A stretch of 64,000 nt of DNA from an uncultured Aquimarina sp. (GTDB lineage: Bacteria; Bacteroidota; Bacteroidia; Flavobacteriales; Flavobacteriaceae): contig CANMLG010000002.1 in the NCBI GenBank assembly GCA_947498765.1, positions 1 to 64,000 of the forward strand. The letters run 5' to 3'. Numbering within the stretch: position 1 is the first letter of the stretch; the number at the start of each line of letters is the position of its first letter. A program made the translations under genes and the position numbers. Below are positions 8,593-18,798 of this stretch, one piece after another. The notes beneath the pieces were generated by a model. The model was not told the DNA's origin and searched no databases. It saw nothing but the letters and a program-made list of their open reading frames with translations.

Positions 8593-11500
8593 ATGATTAT
8601 TAAAAAAATTGCTAGTGCCCTTTTTTCTACTCGATTAATGGCTATTCTTTTTTTAGTGTTTGCCACATCAATGGCCATTGGTACCTTTTTGGAAAATGAT
8701 TATGGTACACCTGCTGCTCGTATATGGGTATATAATACTTGGTGGTTCGAGGCAATTATGGGGATTTTCCTATTGAATTTTTTAGGAAACATATTTCGTT
8801 ATGGACTCCATAAGCGAGAAAAATGGCCTACATTATTGTTACACTTATCGTTCATTTTTATTTTATTAGGTGCTTTTATCACCCGTTATATAAGTTACGA
8901 AGGGATTATGCCGATTCGAGAAGGAGTAACAACAAATAAATTTCTTTCAGAAAAAACCTATTTACAACTTTTAATGGTAGGGGATTATAATGGAGATTTA
9001 AAACAACGTAAGGTAAATACTGCTCTAGAATTAGCAGCACCAACTAATAATGATTTTATAATTACTACGGATTTTAATAAACAGCCAGTTACTATTCAAT
9101 ATATTGATTATATAGAAGGAGCAGAGTTAGGTTTAGTACCCAGTGATGATGGTGAATTACATTTAAAATTGGTTGAAGCTGGTGAAGGAAAACGACATGA
9201 GCATTATTTAAAGGCCGGAGAGGTAAGTAATATCCATAATATTTTATATGCATTTAATAAATCTACCGAAGGGGCAATTAATATTACTTATGATAAAGGA
9301 AACTATAGTATTTATTCTCCTTTTGAAGGTTCATTTATGCGCATGGCAGATCAATTACAAGGAACTGTAATTAGAGATAGTGTACAAGAATTACAACTAC
9401 GTTCATTATATCAAATGGCGGGTACTCAATTTGTAATTCCAGAGCCTCCGGTAAAAGGAAATTATGATGTTATTCCAACAAAAATTAAGGAAAAAGGTCA
9501 GGAAAATGCATTGATTGTGGATATAACAACTAAAAATGAGACCAAGCGTTTAAAGTTATTAGGAGGTAAAGGTTTTGTGAATGATTTTAAACAAATTAAA
9601 ATCGGTGGATTAGAACTTTCATTACGCTATGGGTCACAAGAATTAGAACTTCCTTTTGCTTTAAAATTGAATGATTTTATAGCTACTAAATATCCAGGAA
9701 CAGAAAAAGGATATGCGTCCTATAAAAGTAAAGTTGATTTGGTTGAAGATGGTAAATCAACCCCTAAAGAAATTTTTATGAATAATGTGTTAGATCATAA
9801 AGGGTTTCGTTTTTTTCAAGCCAGTTTTGATCCCGATGAAAAAGGGACTGTATTGTCTGTGAATCATGATTTTTGGGGGAGTTGGATTACCTATTTAGGC
9901 TATTCGTTATTGTATATTGGGTTAATGGCCATTTTATTATTAAAAGGCTCCCGTTTTAAAGATTTAGAAAAAATGTTAAGCGATATCAAGCTTAAAAAGG
10001 CAGCTTTAGGTTTAATTTTTGTTTGTGGTATGTTGTTAAATTTTACTTCAGTAAAGGCCCAATCAGTGTTACCTACAGACATACCATTACGGCCAACAAA
10101 AAAGCAGCTCGATTCTTTAGTTAAAGCCAATGCAGTGTCACCAGAGCATGCCGAAAAATTTGGATCCATTGTTATACAAGATGAGAGTGGTAGAATGAAG
10201 CCTATTAATACTTTTGCATCAGAATTGTTACGAAAATTAAGTAAGCGAACTAAGTACGAAGGTTTAAGTAGTGATCAAGTATTTATTTCCATGCAAGAAA
10301 ATCCAATTGCTTGGTATAACATTCCTTTGATCTATATTGATTGGAAAAATGACAGCATAAGGAAAATTTTAGGAGTACCAAAAAAAGCAAGTAGAGTTGC
10401 TTTGGTGGATCTGTTTGAAAAGGATGGAAGTTATAAATTAGCCCCATATTTAGATGCAGCAACCAGTACGAATACTCCAAATCAATTCGAAAAGGATTTT
10501 ATAAAAACACATGAAAAATTTTATTTGTTGAATTCAGCTTTAAGCGGAAGTGTATTTCGAGTATTTCCTTTGCCAGATGATGAAAATAATAAATGGGTAT
10601 CACCACCTATGTTAAATGAAGCGAAATTTTCTGGAATTGATTCTGTATATACACGTCAAATTTTACCTATATATCGTTCTTCATTGTTAGAAGCACGACA
10701 GACTGGAGATTATACTAAACCAGATAAATACTTATCAAGTATTAAAAACTTTCAGAAAAAATATGGAAGTGCTGTATTACCTTCAGACAAAAAAGTTGAA
10801 ACTGAAATACTTTATAACAAATATGATATTTTTAGAAAATTATATACCTACTATGCATTAACTGGTTTATTAATGATCATTTTTACCATAGTACAAATTT
10901 TTAAGAAAACTAAAGTAACACGTGTTTTAGTAGCTATTAGTAAGTATAGTATTATACTTTTATTTTTAATGCATACGGCTGGCTTAATAGCACGTTGGTA
11001 TGTGTCAGGTCATGCTCCATGGAGTGACGCTTATGAGTCTATGATTTATGTTGGTTGGGCCACCATGTTTTTTGGTATTGCTTTGGGTAGAAAAAGTGAT
11101 TTAACTATTGGCGCAACAGCATTTGTGGCATCCATAATATTGTGGGTAGCACATATGAATTGGATGGATCCAGAAATAGCAAACCTTCAACCGGTATTGA
11201 ATTCATATTGGTTAATGATTCACGTAGCCGTAATTGTAGCTAGTTATGGGCCATTCATTTTAGGGGCTATTCTAGGAGCTGTAGCATTATTATTAATGAT
11301 ATTGACTACAAAAAAGAATAAAAAGAAAATGAAACTTAATATAAAAGAGCTTACTGTGGTGAATGAAATGTCATTAACTATTGGTTTGGTCATGTTAACT
11401 ATTGGGAACTTTTTGGGAGGTCAATGGGCAAATGAGAGTTGGGGACGCTATTGGGGCTGGGATCCAAAGGAGACTTGGGCTTTAATTAGTATAATGATTT

Positions 11501-11751
11501 ATGCGTTTGTAATCCATATGCGTTTGGTGCCTGGCTTACGCGGAAAGTGGACCTATAATTTTATATCTATGGTTGCTGTTTCAACTATTATGATGACTTA
11601 TTTTGGAGTAAATTTTTACCTTTCGGGCTTACATTCATATGCAAGTGGTGACCAGGTAATAACACCTAGTTTTGTTTACTATACAGTAGGAGGGGCGTTG
11701 ATTTTAGGAGTAGTTTCTCTTTGGAGATATAAAGTACATTACAAGAAATAA
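8593..11751 (+). CDS. ResB-CcsA fusion, system II cytochrome c biogenesis protein
   Basis: Membrane haem-handling synthetase that attaches haem to apocytochromes c outside the inner membrane. The 1052 residues combine an N-terminal ResB/Ccs1 part (transmembrane helices around 10-90, a large periplasmic region, a further helix near 440) with a central periplasmic segment and a C-terminal CcsA part of about eight helices. The CcsA tryptophan-rich haem loop is visible as WGRYWGWDPKETWA, and candidate haem-ligand histidines lie in FLMHTAG, VAHMNWM and LMIHVAV. The size matches the fused Bacteroidota form. Fitting its role, a di-haem peroxidase gene with two CxxCH sites occurs at 49995. It converges on the broken aldo/keto reductase gene with only 23 bases between. 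Confidence 0.93.
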   Translation: MIIKKIASALFSTRLMAILFLVFATSMAIGTFLENDYGTPAARIWVYNTWWFEAIMGIFLLNFLGNIFRYGLHKREKWPTLLLHLSFIFILLGAFITRYISYEGIMPIREGVTTNKFLSEKTYLQLLMVGDYNGDLKQRKVNTALELAAPTNNDFIITTDFNKQPVTIQYIDYIEGAELGLVPSDDGELHLKLVEAGEGKRHEHYLKAGEVSNIHNILYAFNKSTEGAINITYDKGNYSIYSPFEGSFMRMADQLQGTVIRDSVQELQLRSLYQMAGTQFVIPEPPVKGNYDVIPTKIKEKGQENALIVDITTKNETKRLKLLGGKGFVNDFKQIKIGGLELSLRYGSQELELPFALKLNDFIATKYPGTEKGYASYKSKVDLVEDGKSTPKEIFMNNVLDHKGFRFFQASFDPDEKGTVLSVNHDFWGSWITYLGYSLLYIGLMAILLLKGSRFKDLEKMLSDIKLKKAALGLIFVCGMLLNFTSVKAQSVLPTDIPLRPTKKQLDSLVKANAVSPEHAEKFGSIVIQDESGRMKPINTFASELLRKLSKRTKYEGLSSDQVFISMQENPIAWYNIPLIYIDWKNDSIRKILGVPKKASRVALVDLFEKDGSYKLAPYLDAATSTNTPNQFEKDFIKTHEKFYLLNSALSGSVFRVFPLPDDENNKWVSPPMLNEAKFSGIDSVYTRQILPIYRSSLLEARQTGDYTKPDKYLSSIKNFQKKYGSAVLPSDKKVETEILYNKYDIFRKLYTYYALTGLLMIIFTIVQIFKKTKVTRVLVAISKYSIILLFLMHTAGLIARWYVSGHAPWSDAYESMIYVGWATMFFGIALGRKSDLTIGATAFVASIILWVAHMNWMDPEIANLQPVLNSYWLMIHVAVIVASYGPFILGAILGAVALLLMILTTKKNKKKMKLNIKELTVVNEMSLTIGLVMLTIGNFLGGQWANESWGRYWGWDPKETWALISIMIYAFVIHMRLVPGLRGKWTYNFISMVAVSTIMMTYFGVNFYLSGLHSYASGDQVITPSFVYYTVGGALILGVVSLWRYKVHYKK

Positions 11752-11774
11752 ATAATTCGTTAAATAAAATTCAC

Positions 11775-12768
11775 CTAGTATACGCCGCGAATATTTTTAT
11801 GAATTTTATTAGTATAAAACTCTTTTAAATCGATCATAAGATTTTTAGGTAGAGGAGCTAAGCTACTTACTTTTGAGTTGTTATAGATGTGTATAGGAGA
11901 ACTTGCTCCAGGAATAATTGTGGATACTTCTTTGTGATCTAAAATCCATCGAAGTGCCATTTCAGTTAATGACATTCCTGAGGGGCAAAATGCTTTTAGG
12001 TTCTCAGCTAATTTTACACCAGTATCAAAAGGTAATCCAGCAAAAGTTTCACCTACATTAAAAGCTTGTCCGTTTCTATTAAAATTTCGATGATCATTTG
12101 TAGGAAACTGAGTTTTTTCTGTAAATTTTCCAGTAAGCAGGCCACTAGCTAATGGTAAGCGAACAATAATACCGACACCTTTTTTATTAGCTTTAGGTAA
12201 TAGTTCTTCAGTTAATTTTTGTCTAAAAATATTATAAATCACTTGGAGTGATTGGAGTTCATCCTGCTCAATACATAATAATCCCTGTGCTACACTTTCT
12301 ACACTAGCTCCAAAATGTCTTATTTTACCTTCCTTTTTTAGTGTTCTTAACCAATTAAAAATAACTCCTTTTTTTAATACTTCAGTTGGTATACAATGCA
12401 GTTGTAATAAGTCAATAGAAGTTACATTTAATCGTTTTATTGAAGCATCTACACTTTTTTTCAATGCAGTTTCTGTATAATTATTAGGAAATACATTGGA
12501 GTCACGTCCAAATTTTGTAGCAACTTTAATTTTTGTTTCTGAATTTTTGATGAATTCACCTATTAATTCTTCACTACGACCATCACCATAAACATCCGCA
12601 GTATCAAAAAAAGTTATTCCATTATCAACAGCTTCATTAAGAATTTCTAAAGCTTTTTCTTTATTAATTTCATTACCCCAATTTGCTCCAATTTGCTCCA
12701 ATTTGCCAACATCCTAAACCAATTTCACTAATTTCAAATCCATTTTTTCCTAACTTTCTTTTTTTCAT
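11775..12768 (-). pseudogene. Aldo/keto reductase broken by a 10-bp tandem duplication near its start
   Basis: The protein is a typical aldo/keto reductase: FFDTADVYGDGRSEELIG holds the catalytic Asp and Tyr, VATKFGR the Lys, and LLQLHC the His. The expected start is the ATG at 12768, giving MKKRKLGKNGFEISEIGLGC, the conserved first strand. However, the sequence ATTTGCTCCA is present twice in tandem at 12681-12700. Reading through both copies adds 10 bases and runs into a stop after about 31 codons; removing one copy joins GCWQIGANW directly to GNEINKEK in a single frame. The downstream frame could only start at a TTG around 12701, which would lack the first strand and turn. It is either a recent pseudogene or a phase-variable gene, and an assembly error cannot be excluded. 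Confidence 0.8.
12681..12706. repeat. 10-bp tandem repeat (2.6 copies) causing a frameshift
   Basis: ATTTGCTCCA occurs twice, followed by a partial third copy ATTTGC. The unit length is not a multiple of three, so gain or loss of one copy switches the reading frame of the aldo/keto reductase gene. Confidence 0.9.
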
Positions 12769-12859
12769 TGTGTGTGTTTAATTGTAAAATATTAATTAAG
12801 GTAACATTTTATATTTGGACAAAATTTTAGAGGATTTCAAAACTATTTTTTAAACTTAA

Positions 12860-13594
12860 TTATAATAAAGGAGTTTCTTTATTTCTTGGATCCTGTTTAA
12901 GTAAAGTAACCATACTATTATAAAGATCGGCTTCTTTTTCATGAAACTGATCTGAGTTTTCAAAAAATGCTTCCAAACAGACCGAAAAAAGTTCCATAAT
13001 ATTGGTGCCTCCATAATCTCTTAGTACTACATTTTTTTTAGCTCTAATCTTTTCTAATTTAATCATTGCGAAGTGTTTCCATGTGTCAAATACTTTTTTG
13101 TTTAAGGCTTTACCAAAAAGTAAATTTTTACGACTATCCTCTAACATAATAGCATGTCCAAATTCGTGAATAGCTAAATTTAAAGCATCATCATTAATTT
13201 CAAAACCTGCTTTTACAACAGGCCAGCACAAATTAATAGTTTTGGTTGCAAAATTAGTATCACCATTAAATAATAAATCTGAATGTGAATAACTATAAGG
13301 AGCAGGTGTAACATTAATTAACTTAAAAACATCTAACTTACTTTTATGAAGTCCAAATGTAATTTGAGCAAAAGCACTAGAAATAAGTATTTTCATTGAC
13401 TTTTCTAACTTAAAATTTCTATCAGAATCAAAATAAATATTATGTAAAAAATAAAGTGTTTTTAATCGAAATTTTTTCTTACATGATAATGATAGATGGA
13501 CATAGTAAGTATTATATTCACTCAAAACCTTATCACATAAATCATGCGTGCTTTTAAATATAAATAGGGGATATATATATTTTGGTATTAGCAA
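12860..13594 (-). CDS. MtfA-like (M90) zinc metallopeptidase, uncertain N-terminus
   Basis: The central motif LAIHEFGHAI (H143, E144, H147) is a zincin site. A later Glu in NIMELFSVCLEAFFE fits the third ligand of the MtfA/M90 family, whose E. coli member acts on the transcription factor Mlc. Upstream, LSLSCKKKFRLKTLYFLHNI resembles the family's conserved N-terminal helix. No ATG precedes this conserved region: the frame opens after a stop at 13613-13615, and the first usable codon is TTG at 13594. The usual N-terminal transmembrane helix is missing or shortened to LIPKYIYPLFIF. The gene may therefore be 5'-truncated. There is no Mlc-type regulator in the window. Confidence 0.65.
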   Translation of the reverse strand: MLIPKYIYPLFIFKSTHDLCDKVLSEYNTYYVHLSLSCKKKFRLKTLYFLHNIYFDSDRNFKLEKSMKILISSAFAQITFGLHKSKLDVFKLINVTPAPYSYSHSDLLFNGDTNFATKTINLCWPVVKAGFEINDDALNLAIHEFGHAIMLEDSRKNLLFGKALNKKVFDTWKHFAMIKLEKIRAKKNVVLRDYGGTNIMELFSVCLEAFFENSDQFHEKEADLYNSMVTLLKQDPRNKETPLL

Positions 13595-13683
13595 GCTTAT
13601 AGAGGTTAAGTGTTAATTACTATTAAGAAACTATAAAATCATTGAATTATTTTAGTGATTAGTCTCAAACACATCTTACAACT

Positions 13684-13723
13684 AAAAAAGCCATCTAAAA
13701 AATGTTATTTAGATGGCTTTTTT
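13684..13723 (-). terminator. Terminator after the GH16 gene
   Basis: A perfect 16-base stem, AAAAAAGCCATCTAAA with TTTAGATGGCTTTTTT, around an 8-base loop. It lies 24 bases beyond the GH16 stop, with A and T runs on both sides, so it can act on either strand. The core CCATCTAAA stem is the same as in the GH86 terminator. Confidence 0.85.
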
Positions 13724-13746
13724 TAAGATTAATAAAATCCGTTGTT

Positions 13747-14901
13747 TTAACTTTTTATTGGTTTATATACTCTAATCCAATCCACTTTCATAGTATTTTT
13801 ACTAGGATCGGCTAAGTCTTCATCGCTAGGTGTTCTTTTATCTAATACATGCCAATTTTGAGACTCAACATTTATTATGATATCCATTTCTTTATTAAAA
13901 TCAGTTCCTTTTTGAAAGTTATAAGGGTCAATAATATTCACTTTTGACACCTCACTTGTTTGTTTTAATGTTGCTAGACTATATGCTGGCTCTGATTTAT
14001 AATTGGTAAGTTTTTGATACCCTCCATCCATATCTAATTTTCCATCAGTCATGGTAGAATAATCATATTCCCATTGTCCATTAATTTTATTGGCCATAGC
14101 ATTTTTGTATAATACACGTACTAATTCACCATCAATATAATATTCAAAATGGCTAGGATTTATCCAATTTACAGCTACACGAACATATTTTCTGTTTCCA
14201 TTATTCCAACTATATTCTCCCCAGCTAGTTACTCCATTTCTTTTCCACCATGTTTTTAGGTCCCTAGGTTGGTAATCGGTAAAAGGCTCTCTAATAAATG
14301 AATGATGACTTAAGTGTATAAATTTTGAAAAGTATGAATTGTTAGGTTCTTTGCCACCGTAGCATTCAATAATATCAATTTCTTGGGTATCATCTGGACT
14401 TAATAACCATACATCAGATGCTAAAGCTATATTAGAAACACTAACACTAGCCTCAACAAAAACAGGGAATTTTACTCTTTTATTACCAGTAATACAACCT
14501 GCATTTACTCCAGGAACTCCCATTTTTTCTGTGCTTGTATTTCTAGAAGATTTTATAATCAAATCATTTCCATCAACAGCTACATGATCATATTGCCAAT
14601 AAGTTGTACCAGGACCATTCCAAGCATTATGGTAAAAATTATACCATTTTCCATTACCAAAATCAGTTTTTTGATTTGCTGGTTTATGAACATAGTTAAA
14701 ATCATCAGAAACTTCTTTTTGAAGTTCCCATTTCATGTTTTCGCCTGCATTTGCAGGTACAGGAATCTTTTCAAATTCTAATACCTCAACTGGTGGTGTA
14801 TTTTCTTTTTCCGAATTTGGTTTTTCATTTTGTTTAGATTTACCATTACAAGCAACAAGCATAGATACACCTATGCCCATCATTAAGATATTAAATTTCA
14901 T
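13747..14901 (-). CDS. GH16 beta-agarase/porphyranase lipoprotein
   Basis: Predicted endo-hydrolase of agar or porphyran. The 384 residues start with a lipoprotein signal peptide (lipobox LVAC, C18), then a low-complexity linker of about 30 residues, then one GH16 jelly-roll domain. The catalytic signature is EIDIIE (nucleophile E174, D176, acid/base E179) preceded by WLLSPDDTQ, which is characteristic of agar- and porphyran-active GH16 enzymes, as is the early WNGPGTTYWQYDH segment. There is no CBM or T9SS domain, so it is probably anchored to a membrane and may be surface exposed. It stands alone between an M90 peptidase and clpC, with its own terminator. Agarase versus porphyranase activity cannot be decided by eye. 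Confidence 0.9.
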   Translation of the reverse strand: MKFNILMMGIGVSMLVACNGKSKQNEKPNSEKENTPPVEVLEFEKIPVPANAGENMKWELQKEVSDDFNYVHKPANQKTDFGNGKWYNFYHNAWNGPGTTYWQYDHVAVDGNDLIIKSSRNTSTEKMGVPGVNAGCITGNKRVKFPVFVEASVSVSNIALASDVWLLSPDDTQEIDIIECYGGKEPNNSYFSKFIHLSHHSFIREPFTDYQPRDLKTWWKRNGVTSWGEYSWNNGNRKYVRVAVNWINPSHFEYYIDGELVRVLYKNAMANKINGQWEYDYSTMTDGKLDMDGGYQKLTNYKSEPAYSLATLKQTSEVSKVNIIDPYNFQKGTDFNKEMDIIINVESQNWHVLDKRTPSDEDLADPSKNTMKVDWIRVYKPIKS

Positions 14902-15046
14902 AAAGTAGTTTTGGTTATTTATTAGAATTTAGTTTATAAAATAGTTGTTACTAACAAAAGTTAAAAATAAACTTTTTGTAAGTTTCCTACAAGTATTATG
15001 TTTAATCAATACATTATATCGTTTTTTGGACGGGTAAGTTATAAAA

Positions 15047-15076
15047 AAAACCGTTTAGTGTTAGCTAAACGGTTTT
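15047..15076 (-). terminator. Terminator after clpC
   Basis: Perfect 12-base stem AAAACCGTTTAG/CTAAACGGTTTT with a 6-base loop, located 22 bases after the clpC stop and followed on the minus strand by a run of Ts. Confidence 0.88.
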
Positions 15077-15098
15077 AGTAATTTTAAAACTATTGTGG

Positions 15099-17651
15099 TT
15101 AGTTTGTAGCTTTATCTGGTGTTTTGATATCAATTTTTAAATCATTATTTTTTTCATCTAAATCCATAAATATAGCATCACCTTCTTTTAAGTTAGACGT
15201 TACAATTTCTTCAGCTAATGCATCTTCAATATATTTTTGAATTGCTCTTTTTAATGGGCGTGCACCATATTGTTTATCAAAGCCTTTGTCGGCTATATAA
15301 TCTTTTGCTTTGTCACTTAAAGTTAATTGGTAGCCAAGATCTTTTATACGAGCAAATAGTTTTGTGAGTTCAATATCAATAATTTTATGGATATCGTCTT
15401 TTTCAAGGGCGTTAAACACAACAACATCATCTATACGATTCAAAAATTCAGGAGCAAAAGCTTTTTTTAGTGCACCTTCAATGATACTTTTTGCATTTTG
15501 ATCAGCTTGTAATTTTTGTGAAGCAGTCCCAAAACCAACACCTGCACCAAAATCCTTTAACTTTCGAGCTCCAATGTTAGATGTCATAATAATGATAGTA
15601 TTTCTAAAATCAATCTTACGACCTAAACTGTCAGTTAAATAACCATCATCCAATACTTGTAATAACATATTAAATACATCGGGATGCGCTTTTTCTATTT
15701 CATCTAATAGGACTACAGAGTAGGGTTTACGTCTTACTTTTTCAGTTAATTGTCCACCTTCTTCATAGCCAACATAACCTGGAGGTGCACCAACAAGACG
15801 TGATATAGCAAACTTTTCCATGTATTCACTCATGTCGACACGAATTAAAGCCTCTTCGCTATCAAATAACTCTTTAGCAATAACCTTAGCTAGTTGAGTT
15901 TTTCCAACACCAGTTTGCCCTAAAAAGATAAATGAACCAATAGGTTTGTTAGGGTCTTTAAGTCCTGCACGATTTCGTTGTATCGCTTTTACAACTTTAG
16001 ATACGGCATTATCTTGACCAATTACTTTACCTTTTATTAATTCTGGTAACTCTGCTAGTTTTGTTATTTCTTTTTGTGCTATTCTGTTTACAGGAATACC
16101 TGTCATCATTGAGACAACATCAGCAACATTTTCATCATTTACAACTTCTTTATGTTCTTTAGCGTCAGCCTCCCACTGTTCTTGAGCAATAGCTAGTTGT
16201 TTTTCAATATTTTTTTCGTCATCACGAAGCTTAGCTGCTTCCTCGTATTTTTGTTTTTTAACAACACTATTTTTTAGTTCTCTAACTTCTTCAAGTTTAC
16301 GTTCTAAATCTAGTATTTTTTTTGGTACGTCAATATTAGTAATGTGTACACGAGAACCTGCTTCGTCTAAGGCATCAATAGCTTTGTCTGGTAAAAAACG
16401 ATCTGTCATATAACGATTAGTTAATTTGACGCAGGCTTGAATAGCATCATCGGTATAAATTACATTATGATGCTCTTCGTATTTTCCTTTAATATTATTT
16501 AATATTTCAATAGTTTCTTCAATATTGGTAGGCTCAACTATTACTTTTTGGAAACGACGTTCTAAAGCTCCATCTTTCTCAATAGAATTTCTATATTCAT
16601 CTAAAGTAGTAGCACCTATACATTGAATTTCTCCACGGGCAAGCGCAGGTTTGAACATATTTGAAGCATCTAAACTCCCAGTAGCACCTCCAGCACCTAC
16701 AATAGTATGAATTTCATCAATAAAAAGAATAATATCATCATTTTTCTCTAATTCATTCATTACGGCTTTCATACGCTCTTCAAACTGCCCGCGGTATTTA
16801 GTTCCAGCAACAAGACTTGCTAAATCTAAAGTAACCACACGTTTATCAAAAAGTATACGTGACACTTTCCGTTGAATAATACGTAAGGCTAGACCCTCGG
16901 CAATAGCAGATTTTCCTACACCAGGTTCACCAATTAAAAGTGGGTTATTTTTTTTACGACGACTCAAAATTTGTGAAACACGTTCTATCTCTTTAGTACG
17001 GCCTACTACAGGATCTAATTTACCTTCTTCTGCCATAGCAGTAAGGTCTCTACCAAAATTATCAAGTACTGGTGTATTTGATTTTTTTGTGTTTTTTGCA
17101 TTACTAGTACCTGAATTTCCAAAAGATTCACGTTCACTTCCTTCTAAATTTTCACTTTCATCGGAAAATGATTCAGCTGTAGGTAAGTCGTAGTTTTCAT
17201 CCTCGTTTATAATCATACCTTTAAAATGTTCTTTAACACTATCATAATCAATCTTTAATCGATTTAATAGTTTAGTTGTTGGATCATTATCATTTCTTAA
17301 AATACAGAGTAATAAATGAGCTGTATTTATAGATGTACTTTGAAACAACTTAGCTTCTAAAAAAGTTGTTTTTAATGCACGTTCTGCTTGCCTTGTTAAA
17401 TGCAAGTTCTTTTTTTCATTTGAAGCGACAGCAATTGTTGTGTTGGCTGGACTAAGTATTTCTACTTTTCTGCGTAAGTGTGCCAAATCAACTTCTAACG
17501 CAAATAAAATATCAATAGCTTTTCCACTACCATCTCGTAACAAACCTAACATCAAATGTTCTGTTCCTATAAAATCATGCCCTAAACGTAATGCTTCTTC
17601 TTTACTGTAAGCAATTACATCTTTAACTCGAGGCGAAAAATTATCATCCAT
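15099..17651 (-). CDS. clpC: Clp protease ATP-binding subunit ClpC
   Basis: AAA+ unfoldase that feeds proteins to ClpP. The 850 residues include a double Clp-N domain (1-150), first AAA+ module with Walker A GEPGVGKS and Walker B ILFIDEIH, a UVR-type coiled segment ([14 protein letters not shown]), second AAA+ module with GQTGVGKT and [12 protein letters not shown], and a C-terminal D2-small domain. Length and layout are those of ClpC rather than ClpB, as the long ClpB middle domain is absent. It is a single-gene unit with a strong terminator, divergent from rnpB. Confidence 0.95.
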   Translation of the reverse strand: MDDNFSPRVKDVIAYSKEEALRLGHDFIGTEHLMLGLLRDGSGKAIDILFALEVDLAHLRRKVEILSPANTTIAVASNEKKNLHLTRQAERALKTTFLEAKLFQSTSINTAHLLLCILRNDNDPTTKLLNRLKIDYDSVKEHFKGMIINEDENYDLPTAESFSDESENLEGSERESFGNSGTSNAKNTKKSNTPVLDNFGRDLTAMAEEGKLDPVVGRTKEIERVSQILSRRKKNNPLLIGEPGVGKSAIAEGLALRIIQRKVSRILFDKRVVTLDLASLVAGTKYRGQFEERMKAVMNELEKNDDIILFIDEIHTIVGAGGATGSLDASNMFKPALARGEIQCIGATTLDEYRNSIEKDGALERRFQKVIVEPTNIEETIEILNNIKGKYEEHHNVIYTDDAIQACVKLTNRYMTDRFLPDKAIDALDEAGSRVHITNIDVPKKILDLERKLEEVRELKNSVVKKQKYEEAAKLRDDEKNIEKQLAIAQEQWEADAKEHKEVVNDENVADVVSMMTGIPVNRIAQKEITKLAELPELIKGKVIGQDNAVSKVVKAIQRNRAGLKDPNKPIGSFIFLGQTGVGKTQLAKVIAKELFDSEEALIRVDMSEYMEKFAISRLVGAPPGYVGYEEGGQLTEKVRRKPYSVVLLDEIEKAHPDVFNMLLQVLDDGYLTDSLGRKIDFRNTIIIMTSNIGARKLKDFGAGVGFGTASQKLQADQNAKSIIEGALKKAFAPEFLNRIDDVVVFNALEKDDIHKIIDIELTKLFARIKDLGYQLTLSDKAKDYIADKGFDKQYGARPLKRAIQKYIEDALAEEIVTSNLKEGDAIFMDLDEKNNDLKIDIKTPDKATN

Positions 17652-17854
17652 AAGCTTTCTTTCTACGTTAAATTTATGATTTTTTATGAATTAAATGGCA
17701 AAAATTATGCCCTTTAATAAATGTTTTAGTTTTGACTATACTTTTTTGAGCTATTATTTTTATGTTTTTTACATTCCAAAATATTGAATAACTGCCTACT
17801 AGATTTATTTTTATATTCTGTAAATTGCTAGTGTAAAATTACATGATTTGGTAG

Positions 17855-17862
17855 TATCTTTG
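17855..17862 (+). promoter_or_regulatory. -7 promoter box of rnpB
   Basis: TATCTTTG matches the Bacteroidota -7 consensus TAnnTTTG and ends 6 bases before the first paired base of RNase P RNA, exactly where a -7 element should be. The -33 element is not obvious. Confidence 0.7.
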
Positions 17863-17868
17863 CTACTT

Positions 17869-18180
17869 AGCGAGTCGCCTTATCGCTCTTTATATACTAA
17901 GAGAGGAAAGTCCGGACACCATAGCATGGCATAGCGGGTAATTCCCGTCTGTTCTAAGTTATTAGAATATGGACAAGTGCAACAGAAAGCAAGTACAGAT
18001 AATGCTGTAGTGAAACCAGGTAAACTCTATGTGGTGCAACGTCATGTATACCAACGTTAAAAGGGTAATGCGCCCAAGTTGGAGGGTAGGCGGTTATAGT
18101 TAATTAGTAATAATTGGCACAGATAAATGATAGGGGTTTTGACACTTGTCAAAATACAGAATCCGGCTTATAGACTCGCT
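17869..18180 (+). ncRNA. rnpB: RNase P RNA (class A)
   Basis: Catalytic RNA that trims the 5' leader of tRNA precursors. The ends pair as helix P1 (AGCGAGTC at 17869 with GACTCGCT at 18173). Conserved blocks are present in order: GAGAGGAAAGTCCGGACACC, ACAGAAAGCA, AGGGTAATGCGCCC, and ACAGAATCCGGCTTATAGAC near the 3' end. The length of about 312 bases and block order match bacterial type A. It is followed by a short T-run at 18181. It is divergent from clpC. Confidence 0.95.
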
Positions 18181-18554
18181 TTTTAATTTTAGATACTTAC
18201 TTTTTGATTACTAATAAATCTATTGGCCAAGACAAATAGTCATACCAGCATGCCATTTTATTAGTTTAGAAACTAATAAACCATTATAGGGAAGTATTTA
18301 GTTTTTGATAAATGTACATAAGCTAATACTATTTCTTTTTTTTCTAATTTTTGATGTAATACTATTTATAAATTAAAATGAGTAAAATAAGCTACTCATT
18401 ATTTTATATCCTCATTTATTTTTAAAAGTGCTATTGTGATGAAAAACTCCTAAGTAAATACTTTAAGAAAAAAAAGAATTTCTACATTTTGCTTACAATT
18501 GATGTTAAAGAGTTGTTTATAATTTCATAAATAGTGTTAAACATTAGTATTTTG
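18181..18554. other. Non-coding spacer between rnpB and the guanidine operon leader
   Basis: No coding sequence found. Two AT-rich hairpins are visible: TTATTAGTTT/AAACTAATAA at 18258-18279, and AATGAGTA/TACTCATT within 18375-18405. Either may end read-through from rnpB. No tRNA or other known RNA was recognised. Confidence 0.5.
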
Positions 18555-18666
18555 ACTAAAGTAACTCCTCCTAATTTAATGAAACCTCAGCAAACCCTTG
18601 TAAAAAAAGGATAATTAACAATATTAGAAAGGGAATAATTTGAAATTAATAATAAGCAACGCTTTT

Positions 18667-18697
18667 AAAAATACCCCTGAAAACAGGGGGTTTTTTT
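18667..18697 (+). terminator. Terminator-like hairpin 1 in the guanidine operon leader
   Basis: CCCCTG (18674-18679) pairs with CAGGGG (18684-18689) over a 4-base A loop, then GTTTTTTT. It is the strongest GC stem in this AT-rich region, and lies about 100 bases before the first operon gene. Confidence 0.75.
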
Positions 18698-18725
18698 CAA
18701 TGGGAAGTTTTTAGGTTTGGGATCC

Positions 18726-18759
18726 CTCAATCTTTAAATGATTGAGTCATAATTTTTTT
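18726..18759 (+). terminator. Terminator-like hairpin 2 in the guanidine operon leader
   Basis: CTCAATC (18726-18732) pairs with GATTGAG (18740-18746) and is followed, after a short spacer, by seven Ts. It overlaps a GGGATCCC sequence (18719-18726) that could pair alternatively with part of its stem, so a switch is conceivable. Confidence 0.6.
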
Positions 18760-18798
18760 AAATAATAAATTTTAACTAAAAATTAAACTGTTTTTTTT

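Larger units (their letters stand above)
18555..18798 (+). promoter_or_regulatory. Structured leader upstream of the guanidine operon, candidate attenuator/riboswitch
   Basis: The leader shows a possible closing helix (TAATTT near 18573 with AAATTA near 18642) enclosing an ACCCTT/AAAGGG-type pairing (18594-18599 with 18628-18633) and a competing short CCTT/AAGG hairpin. Two terminator-like hairpins with T-runs follow, at 18667-18697 and 18726-18759, all before the first gene. This layout suggests transcription attenuation. I could not find the conserved blocks of guanidine-I (GGTCCGAGAG, ACGGAGGGA) or the ACGR loops of guanidine-II. A short reading frame MKPQQTLVKKG at about 18579 could be a leader peptide, but nothing supports its translation. 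Confidence 0.5.

Noticed and set aside
18579..18614. Short frame MKPQQTLVKKG as a leader peptide of the guanidine operon
   Set aside because: No ribosome-binding signal, and no codon bias related to guanidine or arginine; kept only as a remark under the leader.
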